Shown here: piece after piece, positions 1-7,634 of the stretch | How the letters are laid out: each line of letters opens with the position of its first letter | Numbering within the stretch: position 1 is the stretch's first letter | Assembly (NCBI RefSeq): GCF_000325705.1 | Contig: NC_019904.1 | Location: 4,757,501 to 4,821,500, forward strand | From: Echinicola vietnamensis DSM 17526 | GTDB lineage: Bacteria > Bacteroidota > Bacteroidia > Cytophagales > Cyclobacteriaceae | Length of the DNA: 64,000 bases | Reading direction: 5' to 3' | The notes under the pieces: generated by a model | Told to the model about the DNA's origin: nothing | Seen by the model: only the letters and a program-made list of their open reading frames with translations | Databases searched by the model: none | Position numbers and translations under genes: made by a program

Positions 1-702
1 CACACCGTAATCAGGATAGTCCTTCCATTTTCCTTCTGATTTTCTCTTTTCCCAGTCCTCAGACCAAGGATCAAATGAAACGGTCATTTTACCATTAAGA
101 TAATACTCCGCTTTGTCCTCAGTAAAAACGATCCTGGTCGTATTCCATTCTCCTGCCGGCTTTACGGCTCCTTCAAAATCCGGTGTATACATCCCGTAAT
201 CCGCACCGATGGATTGCCACATTTCTAATTTCTGCGGAAAACCAATCTGGTCGATCACTTGGTATTCTGGAGCGGTATTATAAGGAGCTTCATGGGTAGA
301 TTCATCCACGATATGATAGAATATACCGCTGTTTCCTCCTTCAGCTATTTTCCAGTCTACCATCAATTCAAACTCTCCAAACTCTTCAGACCCGTAAACC
401 ACATCTCCACCGATATCTCCTCCTTTTCCTAAAGCAATAAAGTTACCATCTTCGATAATCCACCCGGAAGGAAGCTCTTCAGCATCATAGCCTCTCCACC
501 CTTCGGCACTTCGCCCATCAAACAGCAGCTGCCATCCGGCAGATTTTTCATCTTCAGTAAGGGTATTGTCCTTGGCTTCAGCTCCTACATCGGAAGCCTT
601 TACCTCGGAAACCTCTGTTTCTACTGCACCCTCCTTTTTCTCGCCATCGCAAGCCGCCATCAATGTGGCCAATGCGAAAATGCTCAGTGTTGTCTTTTTC
701 AT
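1..702 (-). CDS. DUF1080 (3-keto-disaccharide hydrolase-like) lipoprotein, 3' end cut by window edge
   Basis: The reading frame is open from an ATG at 702 to the window edge (234 codons, no stop), so the C-terminus is missing. The N-terminus is a lipoprotein signal with the cysteine in LMAAC. The motif GWQLLFDGRSAEGWRGY, followed by GWIIEDGNFIALG, EFELMVDWKIAEGGNSGIF and EMWQSIGADYG, is the classic DUF1080 jelly-roll fold. Members occur in glycan-degradation loci of Bacteroidota and Planctomycetota and some act on 3-keto-glycosides. The protein should be periplasmic or outer-membrane anchored. Its substrate cannot be told from the window. About 40-50 residues are probably missing compared with the usual domain end. 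Confidence 0.88.
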   Translation of the reverse strand, partial: MKKTTLSIFALATLMAACDGEKKEGAVETEVSEVKASDVGAEAKDNTLTEDEKSAGWQLLFDGRSAEGWRGYDAEELPSGWIIEDGNFIALGKGGDIGGDVVYGSEEFGEFELMVDWKIAEGGNSGIFYHIVDESTHEAPYNTAPEYQVIDQIGFPQKLEMWQSIGADYGMYTPDFEGAVKPAGEWNTTRIVFTEDKAEYYLNGKMTVSFDPWSEDWEKRKSEGKWKDYPDYGV

Positions 703-1130
703 TATTCAGGTTTTAGTTTATGATATCTTTAATTTTGTTCCCTAATTTTATATAACGAAATGCACCCTTTAAATAATCAATATCAAAAGAACGCTGATCA
801 CCTGGTTACATTGCCTTTTATCTGTTCAGCATATTATTCAAAATCTAAGAGCATAAATATAATATTTTTAAACATATATTCGCTCTTTGTTTATTTTTTT
901 TGATAAATAACTTATTGAATCGGTCTAAATCAAAGACGAAAATACCTCCCACCCTATTTTCGACCTGGTTAATGATACAAAAAATCAACTGCTCCTCTTC
1001 ATCAAATCAATTAACTACTCTTTAACCGTTTGATTTAGTATCACGTAATATTTCTGGGGGATGATTTTCGACATGTTTTTATTAAAGGAAATTTCACACC
1101 GCTAAAACGATGGTTTTCCGCTATCCGCTC

Positions 1131-1240
1131 GAATGGGTTTTAGCGGGAATTTATGCGGAATAGTTAGGCCCATGCCGCTAAAACGGGAAACGTTGGATGG
1201 GCAACTTTACCATGAGCTTCACCCATGGCTAAGAATGTGT
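1131..1240 (+). repeat. Interspersed repeat family 1, copy A
   Basis: This stretch aligns over about 110 bases with the reverse complement of 47810-47921. Shared blocks include AATGGGTTTTAGCGG near the start, a central GCTAAAAC, then TTTACCATG and CCCATGGCTA near the end. It contains internal palindromes and lies between genes. The two copies are clearly diverged, so it is an old or mobilised non-coding repeat rather than a recent duplication. Confidence 0.6.
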
Positions 1241-1261
1241 CGAGTTTTTCTCATAACTCCT

Positions 1262-1354
1262 CGTCATTTCGATTCCGATGGATATCGGAAGAAGCAATCT
1301 CCTCATACGTGCAATGCAAACACATCGAGATCACTTCACTCCGCTCGTGATGAC
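1262..1354. repeat. REP-like palindromic element, degenerate
   Basis: The outer arms are CGTCATTTCG on the left and CGTGATGACA on the right, with AAGCAATCTC inside. This matches the plan of the better-preserved element at 21799-21890, whose arms are CGTCATTGCG and CGCAATGACG. Such elements are widespread in bacteria, intergenic and often moved by RAYT-type transposases; no RAYT gene is in this window. Confidence 0.55.
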
Positions 1355-1672
1355 AGATTATTTATTTATGAGACAGCCTCTGGCTTTCGAGCGTATATCA
1401 GACATAATGCTAACTACAAAACACCTTATATCTTGTGTTTCAGCTCTCCTCAGAATATACCATGGATAAAATGTGATCAAGTGATAATCATGAAGTCTTT
1501 ATGCGAGGGCATGACAAATGCCCTTCTCTGCAGTCCACATTTCAAATGCGGACCAGATGATGAATTTAGTTTTCAGAGCAATGATACGCCGCCAAAGCCA
1601 ACATGCACTTGGTGCCTTGATGTCTTTGTGACGTTTTTTTTCCGTGGTTTTGCCAATAAGTAAAACTGGCAG

Positions 1673-1710
1673 TCCCCAGCTTTTCCGCTTGATCCAAAAA
1701 ACAATGCATG
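1673..1710. repeat. Interspersed repeat family 2, copy A
   Basis: The block TCCCCAGCTTTTCCGCTTGA continues to an AATGCATG end. Related blocks occur at 33758-33805 (ending AGTGCATG) and 52209-52245. All three are intergenic and lie close to the 3' end of a minus-strand gene. Confidence 0.5.
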
Positions 1711-1730
1711 ATCACTTCACCTGGTCAATA

Positions 1731-1758
1731 AAAAAATCCGGCAAACTTAACCGGATTT
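1731..1758 (-). terminator. Rho-independent terminator of the S24 repressor gene
   Basis: On the minus strand the stem AAATCCGG / CCGGATTT (8 bp, 9-base loop) is followed by TTTTATT. The left arm is made by the last codons of the repressor gene (Lys-Ser-Gly-stop), so coding sequence and terminator overlap. Confidence 0.75.
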
Positions 1759-2514
1759 CGTAATGCTGTATTTTAATTGTGAAATCATTTCTGCCAAATC
1801 CTCTAATGTGACGGCCTTGTTCTTATCCTTCGGATTAGGGAAATCCGTACTGATAAAGGCCTTGGCCTCCCAAACTTCCTCTACCTCTTCACCGGGAATT
1901 TCATAAGGCTTATACATGTCGTTATCTGAAACCAAAAACAGCTTGCCATTTTCATCAAGGTAGTTAAAGACCCTTTTATAAACAATACCTTCTGAGGCCG
2001 TAATAAGAATGTAGGTTTTACCACTTCTGATCTGTGAAAGCTGCTCGATATATGCCCCCACGATCACCGTCCCTGACGGCAAGGGCAACATACTGTCCCC
2101 GCTAATTTCAAAGGCACGGTAAGTGGTGTTTTTGGCTAGATTGGGCAAATGGAACTGCGGGAGTTGCTGCATGTACTCTGGATCGGCATAACCGTTAAGG
2201 TAGCCCGCCGAGGCTTTTTGGGGAACCATCGTGATATTTTCGTTTTCCTCTTGATCCAGTGATACCGTCAACACCTTGATGTCCCGTTTTTGGGAAGCTC
2301 TTCTCCCCTTTTCCTCAATATCATGAAACAGCAATTCGTCGATGGAAACTGAGAGGATATCTCCTATTACTTTCAGCGTAGCCAATTTAGGTTCAGACCT
2401 CCCATCTTCATAAGCGGAAATCATCGTCCTTTTGATCCCTAATTGATCCGATAGGTTCTCTTGGGTCATTTGCTTTTGCTTCCTTAAATATCTTAGGTTT
2501 TTCCCTAGTAGCAT
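1747..2514 (-). CDS. XRE/LexA-like transcriptional repressor with S24 self-cleavage domain
   Basis: 255 residues. Residues 5-62 form a helix-turn-helix of the Cro/CI type (LGIKRTMISAYEDGRSEP is the recognition part). Residues 95-225 are a peptidase S24 domain with nucleophile Ser141 in ISGDSM, general base Lys180 in IVYKRV, and a cleavable Ala103-Gly104 bond in KASAGYL. All parts needed for RecA-stimulated or spontaneous self-cleavage are therefore present. It lies 12 bases downstream of an 85-residue gene in the same direction, probably one operon, and ends in its own terminator. No prophage genes lie nearby. Its targets are unknown; its own operon and the divergent receptor gene at 3074 are the obvious candidates. 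Confidence 0.88.
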   Translation of the reverse strand: MLLGKNLRYLRKQKQMTQENLSDQLGIKRTMISAYEDGRSEPKLATLKVIGDILSVSIDELLFHDIEEKGRRASQKRDIKVLTVSLDQEENENITMVPQKASAGYLNGYADPEYMQQLPQFHLPNLAKNTTYRAFEISGDSMLPLPSGTVIVGAYIEQLSQIRSGKTYILITASEGIVYKRVFNYLDENGKLFLVSDNDMYKPYEIPGEEVEEVWEAKAFISTDFPNPKDKNKAVTLEDLAEMISQLKYSITKSG

Positions 2515-2526
2515 TTTTAGTGATTG

Positions 2527-2784
2527 TTAAGCACTATAAAGATAAAAATTATGATCATCCCTCCACTGGCTTTTAAACGAAAACCGGTTTAAATCCATTT
2601 TCGATCGCTCCATCGATTCCATACGCTCACGGATTTCCTCGATAACATCAGAAACGGCCCGATCCCCATGAACCAACAAATAGCCATAACGTGGATGCAC
2701 TTCATCTTCTACGAAGAATTTTACCTGATGGTTTCCAGAAGCAAGAAGCTTGCTTACGATTCTGATTTTGGGAGACTTTTCCAT
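2527..2784 (-). CDS. Hypothetical protein, 85 aa, upstream partner of the S24 repressor
   Basis: A small soluble, charged protein with a predicted N-terminal beta part (KIRIVSKLLASGNHQVKFFV) and a helical middle (DVIEEIRERMESMERSK). No family was recognised. It is the first gene of a two-gene operon with the LexA-like repressor (12-base gap), and the AT-rich region upstream carries a candidate promoter. The co-location suggests a role linked to the repressor, such as a co-regulator, but nothing in the sequence proves this. Coding-like composition and tight packing make it likely to be real. Confidence 0.6.
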   Translation of the reverse strand: MEKSPKIRIVSKLLASGNHQVKFFVEDEVHPRYGYLLVHGDRAVSDVIEEIRERMESMERSKMDLNRFSFKSQWRDDHNFYLYSA

Positions 2785-2848
2785 ATGCCTTAAGTGTCTA
2801 TTATGATTACGATTACAACCGCTAATCTATTGATGTTACTAATATAAA

Positions 2849-2856
2849 CAAAATTA
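2849..2856 (-). promoter_or_regulatory. Candidate Bacteroidota -7 box for the 85-aa/S24 operon
   Basis: On the minus strand TAATTTTG matches TAnnTTTG about 65 bases before the ATG at 2784. No well-spaced -33 TTG was found. Two direct copies of ATATAAACA (2842-2850 and 2862-2870) flank it and could be operator half-sites for the adjacent self-cleaving repressor; that is inference. Confidence 0.35.
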
Positions 2857-3037
2857 AGTTCATATAAACAACTAATATATGACGCTAATTGTCACAATAA
2901 TTCCATCCTTCATCATGCAACTCCATTTTTCCGGTATAACAATGGATTATCGCCCTCCTGCTACCTTTATAGGTACCGCAAATCAGCTCATTTCCCCATT
3001 GATCCAAAAGCATCCTTAATCCTAAACCCATCCAACC

Positions 3038-3045
3038 TAATTTTG
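3038..3045 (+). promoter_or_regulatory. Candidate -7 box for the outer-membrane receptor gene
   Basis: TAATTTTG matches TAnnTTTG. It would give a start site near 3052 and a leader of about 22 bases before the ATG at 3074. No matching -33 TTG is seen at the usual spacing. Confidence 0.4.
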
Positions 3046-3073
3046 GTTATCATTAGTATAAACCTGACAAACG

Positions 3074-5401
3074 ATGAAACCATTTAACTACATTCTTTTC
3101 TTATTTTTATGCCTATCGCCGTTGATAGCATCTGCCCAGTTGACCGTTTCTGGAAAAATTGTGGATGGCGAGAATGATGAGCCCCTGCTTTTTGCTCAAG
3201 TGGCACTTTTTGAAGCTGGTGGTGAGGAAACCATCACCTATACCCAATCTGATGAAAACGGGGATTTCGCCCTCGGAACGGAAAGCGGCACTTATGATGT
3301 CAAAGTGTTTTTGATCGGTTATGAGAATAAAAAAATCGAAAACCTTCAAATAAACGAAGACCGCAACCTTGGTAAAATCACCCTGACTTCTGAAGGAAAG
3401 CAGCTGGATGAAGTGGTCGTCCAATCCAACACCATTCCCATGCGGACTGATGTCGAAGGACTGGTCATCACGCCTGAACAAAACCTGGCCAATGTTGGAG
3501 GTACCTTATTGGACATTTTGAGGAATACTCCTTCCATCAGTGTATCCGATGATGGTTCTATTTCCCTTAGGGGCAGCTCCGGCACCAACATTCTGATAAA
3601 CGGCAGGAATTCTTCCCTAACGCAAAACCTCGATCAGATCCCGGCCAGCGCAATTGAGCAGATCAAAGTCGTGAACAATCCAAATGCCCGTTATGATGCC
3701 GAAGCCGAAGGTGGTGTCATCAACATCATCTTGAAACGTGGTGAAGACATGGGTACTCACGGCGGTGCGGAACTAACCTATGGCACACGTAACCGGCTAA
3801 ATACCGGTGCCAGGTTTAACCATACCACTACGAAGTACAATGTGTATGCAGGTTACAATTACCGAGATTGGAAAGGGGTGAGTGAACGCTCCACTTTCCG
3901 AGAGGTATATGAAGACAACGAACTCCTCAACCAACAAGGAAATAATCGCGATAGGCGCCAAAACCATAATTTTAATTATGGCGCTGACTATTACTTTGGC
4001 AAAAACATCCTGAGCTATCAAGGGGTATATTTCACCGGGAAAGACTCGGAAAACAATTCCCTGTATTCCAAAATGACCGATAGTGAAACCGATGACCTAT
4101 TGCTCCAATACGTGAGGCAAAATAACGAATCTGAAACGGATGATGGCTATGACAATGCCTTGATCTATGAGCGGACGTTTGATGATAAGAACCGCGAATT
4201 GAAAATCAGTGCAAACAACTCTTATCAGAACCAGTACAAAACCCAGAACATCAACATTTACCGAAATACTTCAGAAGCTACACCGGAAAACCTTAATGGT
4301 CAAGAACGGGCACTGACGGATGAAAAACGATACACCTCTGTCATCCAAGCCGACTATATCCATCCTGTAAATGAAAGGGTAAAACTGGAAATGGGTTTAA
4401 AATCAACCTTTAGAAAATTTGACAACGACTACAAATATTACCAGTTGTCAGAAAGTGAAAACGACTTCGTAGAAAATACTGATATCAGCAATCACTTTCT
4501 CTACAAAGACCAAATTCACGCGGCCTATTTCATCTATTCCAGATCCGGAGAAAAGTGGGACATTTCCTTGGGGACAAGGGCAGAACAGACCCATGTGGAA
4601 GGATTGCTATACAACACCAATGAACTGAACGAACAGGATTACCTGAACCTCTTCCCCAGTGTCCAAGCCCTGTACAAGCTGAATGAGGAAAACAGCCTGA
4701 AATTTACCTACAGCCGGAGAATCGACAGACCGACTGCTTGGAGGCTTAATCCTTTTCCAGATATCACCGACTCCCTCAGCGTTAGAAGAGGTAATCCCAA
4801 CCTCCAACCCGAAATGATCAACTCGTTGGAAGTAGGACACATGATCAACATGGAAAAGGCCAGCTTGACCACCAACTTATTCTATAGACATGTCGATGGG
4901 GTGTTGGACTATATCACCTTGGTGGAAGATGGCATTTCCTATCAACAGCCAGCCAACCTGAATACAGGCCAAGCGTATGGATTGGAATTTATCGGGATGG
5001 CCGAGCTGACCGACTGGTGGAACATCAATGGAAGTGTCTCGCTCTTCCAAAGCAAAGTAGATGGCTCCAATGTCGGTGAGGAGTTTGTCAGCAAAGGGTT
5101 CTCCTGGAATTCTAAAATCACCACTGATTTTACCCTTCCTTATGCCTTTACCCTTCAACTGGTGGGTGATTATGAGTCTCCTGAAGTAGAAGCACAAGGA
5201 CGGGATTTTGCTCGATACAGCATGGACGCCACTTTACTGAAAAAGTTGATGGACAACAAACTGCAGCTATCGCTTAGTGTCCGCGATGTCTTCAATACCC
5301 GAAACTTCGGTGGCTACAACCAATCCAATGATTTCTACCAGGAATTCAGAGCGGAGTGGGAAAGCAGGATTGCACTATTTAGTGCACGGTACAATTTTTA
5401 A
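3074..5401 (+). CDS. TonB-dependent-receptor-like outer-membrane beta-barrel protein
   Basis: 775 residues with a cleavable signal peptide ending ASAQ (about residue 22). Residues 25-95 form a carboxypeptidase-regulatory-like (CarboxypepD_reg) beta domain. A plug domain follows (about 110-225) with LDILRNTPSISVSDDGSISL and EGGVINIILKRG. The rest is a C-terminal barrel ending in an aromatic residue (SARYNF), as expected for BAM-dependent insertion. The combination is the outer membrane beta-barrel family (OMP_b-brl_3) related to TonB receptors, with no SusD partner next door. Ligand unknown. It is divergently transcribed from the S24 repressor operon across a 289-base gap, so joint regulation is possible but unproven. 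Confidence 0.85.
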   Translation: MKPFNYILFLFLCLSPLIASAQLTVSGKIVDGENDEPLLFAQVALFEAGGEETITYTQSDENGDFALGTESGTYDVKVFLIGYENKKIENLQINEDRNLGKITLTSEGKQLDEVVVQSNTIPMRTDVEGLVITPEQNLANVGGTLLDILRNTPSISVSDDGSISLRGSSGTNILINGRNSSLTQNLDQIPASAIEQIKVVNNPNARYDAEAEGGVINIILKRGEDMGTHGGAELTYGTRNRLNTGARFNHTTTKYNVYAGYNYRDWKGVSERSTFREVYEDNELLNQQGNNRDRRQNHNFNYGADYYFGKNILSYQGVYFTGKDSENNSLYSKMTDSETDDLLLQYVRQNNESETDDGYDNALIYERTFDDKNRELKISANNSYQNQYKTQNINIYRNTSEATPENLNGQERALTDEKRYTSVIQADYIHPVNERVKLEMGLKSTFRKFDNDYKYYQLSESENDFVENTDISNHFLYKDQIHAAYFIYSRSGEKWDISLGTRAEQTHVEGLLYNTNELNEQDYLNLFPSVQALYKLNEENSLKFTYSRRIDRPTAWRLNPFPDITDSLSVRRGNPNLQPEMINSLEVGHMINMEKASLTTNLFYRHVDGVLDYITLVEDGISYQQPANLNTGQAYGLEFIGMAELTDWWNINGSVSLFQSKVDGSNVGEEFVSKGFSWNSKITTDFTLPYAFTLQLVGDYESPEVEAQGRDFARYSMDATLLKKLMDNKLQLSLSVRDVFNTRNFGGYNQSNDFYQEFRAEWESRIALFSARYNF

Positions 5402-5430
5402 ACTATAATTGATCTTTCGTCAAGTGTAGT

Positions 5431-5502
5431 GGAACCACATAGGGACATAGACAACATAGGGCCTTCGCTGTGCTATGTGTCCTTATGTAACTATGTGGTT
5501 CC
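5431..5502. repeat. Long imperfect inverted repeat
   Basis: Perfect 12-base outer arms GGAACCACATAG (5431-5442) and CTATGTGGTTCC (5491-5502) enclose imperfect ACATAG/CTATGT pairings. It sits just after the receptor gene and could act as a transcript end, but has no T-tract. The ACATAG-rich pattern suggests an interspersed palindromic repeat. Confidence 0.55.
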
Positions 5503-5563
5503 TAAAACAAAGTGATTTCAATTTTCTTATATCAAGAAACACATTACTGAATCTGATCCCCCA

Positions 5564-5755
5564 TTATTTTTTAAAAGAAGCAATACAAACTGAGGTGAGG
5601 ATTGCTATAATCCCCGCAGTTAAAACACTCATCCAAAACCCTATTATAGTTGGATTAAATGATCCATAGGGCATTAACCACATAAAAATTAATGCCATGA
5701 CCAGCCATGATATCCAAAATCTGGCCTTATGTTTTTTATTGATGAATAGTTTCAT
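5564..5755 (-). CDS. Small two-helix membrane protein, possible immunity protein
   Basis: 63 residues from an ATG at 5755; a TTG nine codons upstream is less likely because that DNA belongs to the end of the preceding gene in the locus before IS insertion. Two hydrophobic helices (about WISWLVMALIFMWLM and IIGFWMSVLTAGIIAILTSV) follow a basic N-terminus (KLFINKKHKARF). No family recognised. With the insertion sequence removed it would start about 14 bases after the stop of the bacteriocin-like gene, a position typical of immunity proteins. The IS982 element now separates it from its original promoter, so it may be silent or driven from the insertion sequence. Confidence 0.5.
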   Translation of the reverse strand: MKLFINKKHKARFWISWLVMALIFMWLMPYGSFNPTIIGFWMSVLTAGIIAILTSVCIASFKK

Positions 5756-5789
5756 AGCTACCAAGAATTTTATCTTCCACAACTTGTGA

Positions 5790-6920
5790 ACCTGAGTTCG
5801 ATTTTAAAACAGGGCTATTTGGTTAGTTTGGACTGTTTGGTATTTGATTGCGGGCTTTTTAGGGAAAAATGAGTAGGCAATGAGTCCTGAAATCATGTTG
5901 GTGATGAAATTTCCAAAAGAGCGGTGCCTGGAATGTTCGATCTGACACATGTTTTTCAATTCATCATTTACCGTTTCAATAACAGATCGTTTTCTGAGCA
6001 TGATTTTGTCCTTCATTTCCATAAGGACATTCTTCATATTATTCCTAATATTGGCAATTAGGTGAAGCCCGTCTGAAAACAACAATTCGGTCAAATCCTT
6101 TGAAACATAGCCTTTGTCCGCATATAATTTCCCCTTTAGGTTATTTACGAAACTTTTGTTCCTAAGCGGCTCCCTGTCATCAACATTGGCCTGGGTGACC
6201 ACAAAGTTTAACAGCTCCCCTTTGTCATTGATGACCAGGTGGAGCTTGAAGCCGAAGAAATATCCCATGGTGGATTTGCCCACCTGGGCAATATCTTTGA
6301 AAACCTTGTTCCTTTTTATCCTTTTGTTTTTGCATACCCTGATCGGAGTTGAGTCGATAAACGCAATACCTGTCCCCTCTCCTAAACAACAGGTTTTCAG
6401 GAATATAGTCATCGGAAGGGTGGCGGATTGCATCAGTTCAACAAACCTGTTGTAGGAAACGGTCTGGGGGAAAAGGTGTTTTTTATGGACTTTGATAAAA
6501 TAGAGATAAAAGTGTTTCATGTTTCGGAATCCCCCGGTATGGAACATCACCATAATGGTAATGACTTCGCTCAGGCTCATTCTGGGCCTTCTCTTGGGCC
6601 TGTTTCCAAGAATATGTTTTTCAGTGGATTTTTCAAATTGGATGCAGAATTCATCGATAAGATAGAAAATTTCGGTAATTTTGGAGTCAGTTAAGGTCAT
6701 GTTTTAGTAGTTAATGTATTGAACTTCAACACTTTAATATAACGAAAAAACATGGCTTTTTCTATGTTTCTAATTATAGTTTTTAATTAAATACATAGAA
6801 AATATTATCTATATATGTGAATTTTTTTATAAAATAAATTTTAACATTAATTTTTGTGTTATTCTTGCTTGAACGTTTCTTGGCGGACAATTTATGGGGA
6901 ATTATTAATCGAACTCAGGT
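5790..6920 (-). mobile_element. IS982-family insertion sequence, complete
   Basis: The 1131-base element has perfect 14-base terminal inverted repeats, ACCTGAGTTCGATT (5790-5803) and AATCGAACTCAGGT (6907-6920). It is flanked by a 5-base target duplication TGTGA (5785-5789 and 6921-6925). It carries one full-length transposase gene. About 200 AT-rich bases lie between the transposase start and the right end, which makes it slightly longer than most family members. Intact ends, duplication and open frame suggest a recent, possibly active insertion. Confidence 0.88.
5804..6700 (-). CDS. IS982-family DDE transposase
   Basis: 298 residues, the full family length. The DDE triad is visible as Asp116 (GIAFIDSTPIRV), Asp195 (KLYADKGYVS) and Glu242 (RKRSVIETVNDELKN), with the typical IEHSRHRS block after the glutamate and a PKKP tail. 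It catalyses cut-and-paste or copy-out movement of the element at 5790-6920. The stop codon directly abuts the left inverted repeat. No frameshift or internal stop, so the enzyme looks functional. Confidence 0.93.
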   Translation of the reverse strand: MTLTDSKITEIFYLIDEFCIQFEKSTEKHILGNRPKRRPRMSLSEVITIMVMFHTGGFRNMKHFYLYFIKVHKKHLFPQTVSYNRFVELMQSATLPMTIFLKTCCLGEGTGIAFIDSTPIRVCKNKRIKRNKVFKDIAQVGKSTMGYFFGFKLHLVINDKGELLNFVVTQANVDDREPLRNKSFVNNLKGKLYADKGYVSKDLTELLFSDGLHLIANIRNNMKNVLMEMKDKIMLRKRSVIETVNDELKNMCQIEHSRHRSFGNFITNMISGLIAYSFFPKKPAIKYQTVQTNQIALF

Positions 6921-7220
6921 TGTGAGTAATTCAGCCGCTGTGGCACTAACTCCCCCAGTGACAAAGCCTATTGCTCCTCCAACAACTCCCCCACTAACAC
7001 CTCCTGTTACAGCCCCTACTACTGGAAAAGTCACTGTACCTGCTGTTGGTTCAGTATAGGCTCCTGTCGTCGCTCCCGTTACTAATCCAACGACTGCACC
7101 CGCCCAAACGTTCCTCCAATTAACAGAACATCCTCCTCCCCCTTCCAAATCATCCTTTTTTGATAACTTATAACTACCTCCTTTTTCTTTATCACAGTCA
7201 TCACTTTCGCATAATCTCAT
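6915..7220 (-). CDS. Bacteriocin-like glycine-rich peptide precursor, 3' end altered by IS982
   Basis: 101 residues. A polar N-terminus ends in LEGGGG at about residues 25-30, resembling a double-glycine leader, followed by CSVNWRNVWAGAVVGL and a long Gly/Val/Thr segment with GxxxG-type zippers (GGVSGGVVGGAIGF). This composition is typical of class II two-peptide bacteriocins; membrane insertion is inferred. The ATG overlaps the upstream stop (ATGA), so it is translationally coupled to the 72-residue gene. The stop codon and final Thr come from the IS982 right end. Removing the element restores a tail of LLTSCGR followed by a stop. No export peptidase or ABC transporter is in the window. It could alternatively be another glycine-zipper membrane peptide. 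Confidence 0.6.
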   Translation of the reverse strand: MRLCESDDCDKEKGGSYKLSKKDDLEGGGGCSVNWRNVWAGAVVGLVTGATTGAYTEPTAGTVTFPVVGAVTGGVSGGVVGGAIGFVTGGVSATAAELLTT

Positions 7221-7435
7221 TCCGCTTCTTTCAAAGTAGGCACCAATGTAGAAATAGCCGAAATACCGTCCTCTACTAAATATTCATGCAATGCATAAGA
7301 ATATTCAACTATGGACAGCAACTGTAACCTTTGTTCTTTACTAAGTTCTTCTTCATTGAACACTCTTGTTCTAAATTGCCTAATTACATAATATAATTCT
7401 GTAGAATCTCTAACCTCCATCATAGACTTATTCAT
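7217..7435 (-). CDS. Hypothetical protein, 72 aa, first gene of the bacteriocin-like operon
   Basis: A small, mostly helical acidic protein (STELYYVIRQFRTRVFNEEE, then QRLQLLSIVEYSYALHEYLV). No signal peptide and no recognised family. Its stop codon overlaps the start of the glycine-rich peptide gene by four bases (ATGA), showing translational coupling. It may be a helper, leader-binding or regulatory protein for that peptide, but this is only from context. The region upstream (7436-7634) is AT-rich and should hold the promoter. Confidence 0.5.
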   Translation of the reverse strand: MNKSMMEVRDSTELYYVIRQFRTRVFNEEELSKEQRLQLLSIVEYSYALHEYLVEDGISAISTLVPTLKEAE

Positions 7436-7634
7436 GACTTCATTGTCTCATCAAGATGATTGCTATTCGATATTTTTTTGAAAGAAGAGAACTTTGAAAA
7501 CTATAGTCAAAATTTATATTCAAATTTTGACTATAGTTTGATTGTAAGAACTTATTAAGTTAAGATCGTCAGAAATCGAAATCTCTTTTCAGTCTGTAAC
7601 AAGTCAAGAACAAACTACTTGCTCTTATGCTTTA

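Larger units (their letters stand above)
703..1746. other. Repeat-rich intergenic region without a credible gene
   Basis: About 1 kb between two genes that both read leftward. The first 400 bases are AT-rich and probably hold the promoter of the DUF1080 gene. From about 1100 on, the DNA is a patchwork of palindromic segments: an interspersed repeat (1131-1240), a REP-like element (1262-1354), small hairpins such as GAGGGCATGACAAATGCCCT near 1506, and a CTTTTCCGCTTGATCC element (1673-1710). A frame of 176 codons (1133-1663) spans these repeats but has no protein-like features and is rejected as a gene. Confidence 0.75.

Noticed and set aside
1133-1663. A 176-codon plus-strand open frame
   Set aside because: It runs through several palindromic repeats shared with other gaps, has odd composition and no domain, signal or partner gene.
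6856-7059. A proline/threonine-rich 67-codon plus-strand frame
   Set aside because: It is the antisense of the glycine-zipper peptide gene and crosses the IS border; the Pro/Thr pattern simply mirrors Gly/Val codons.
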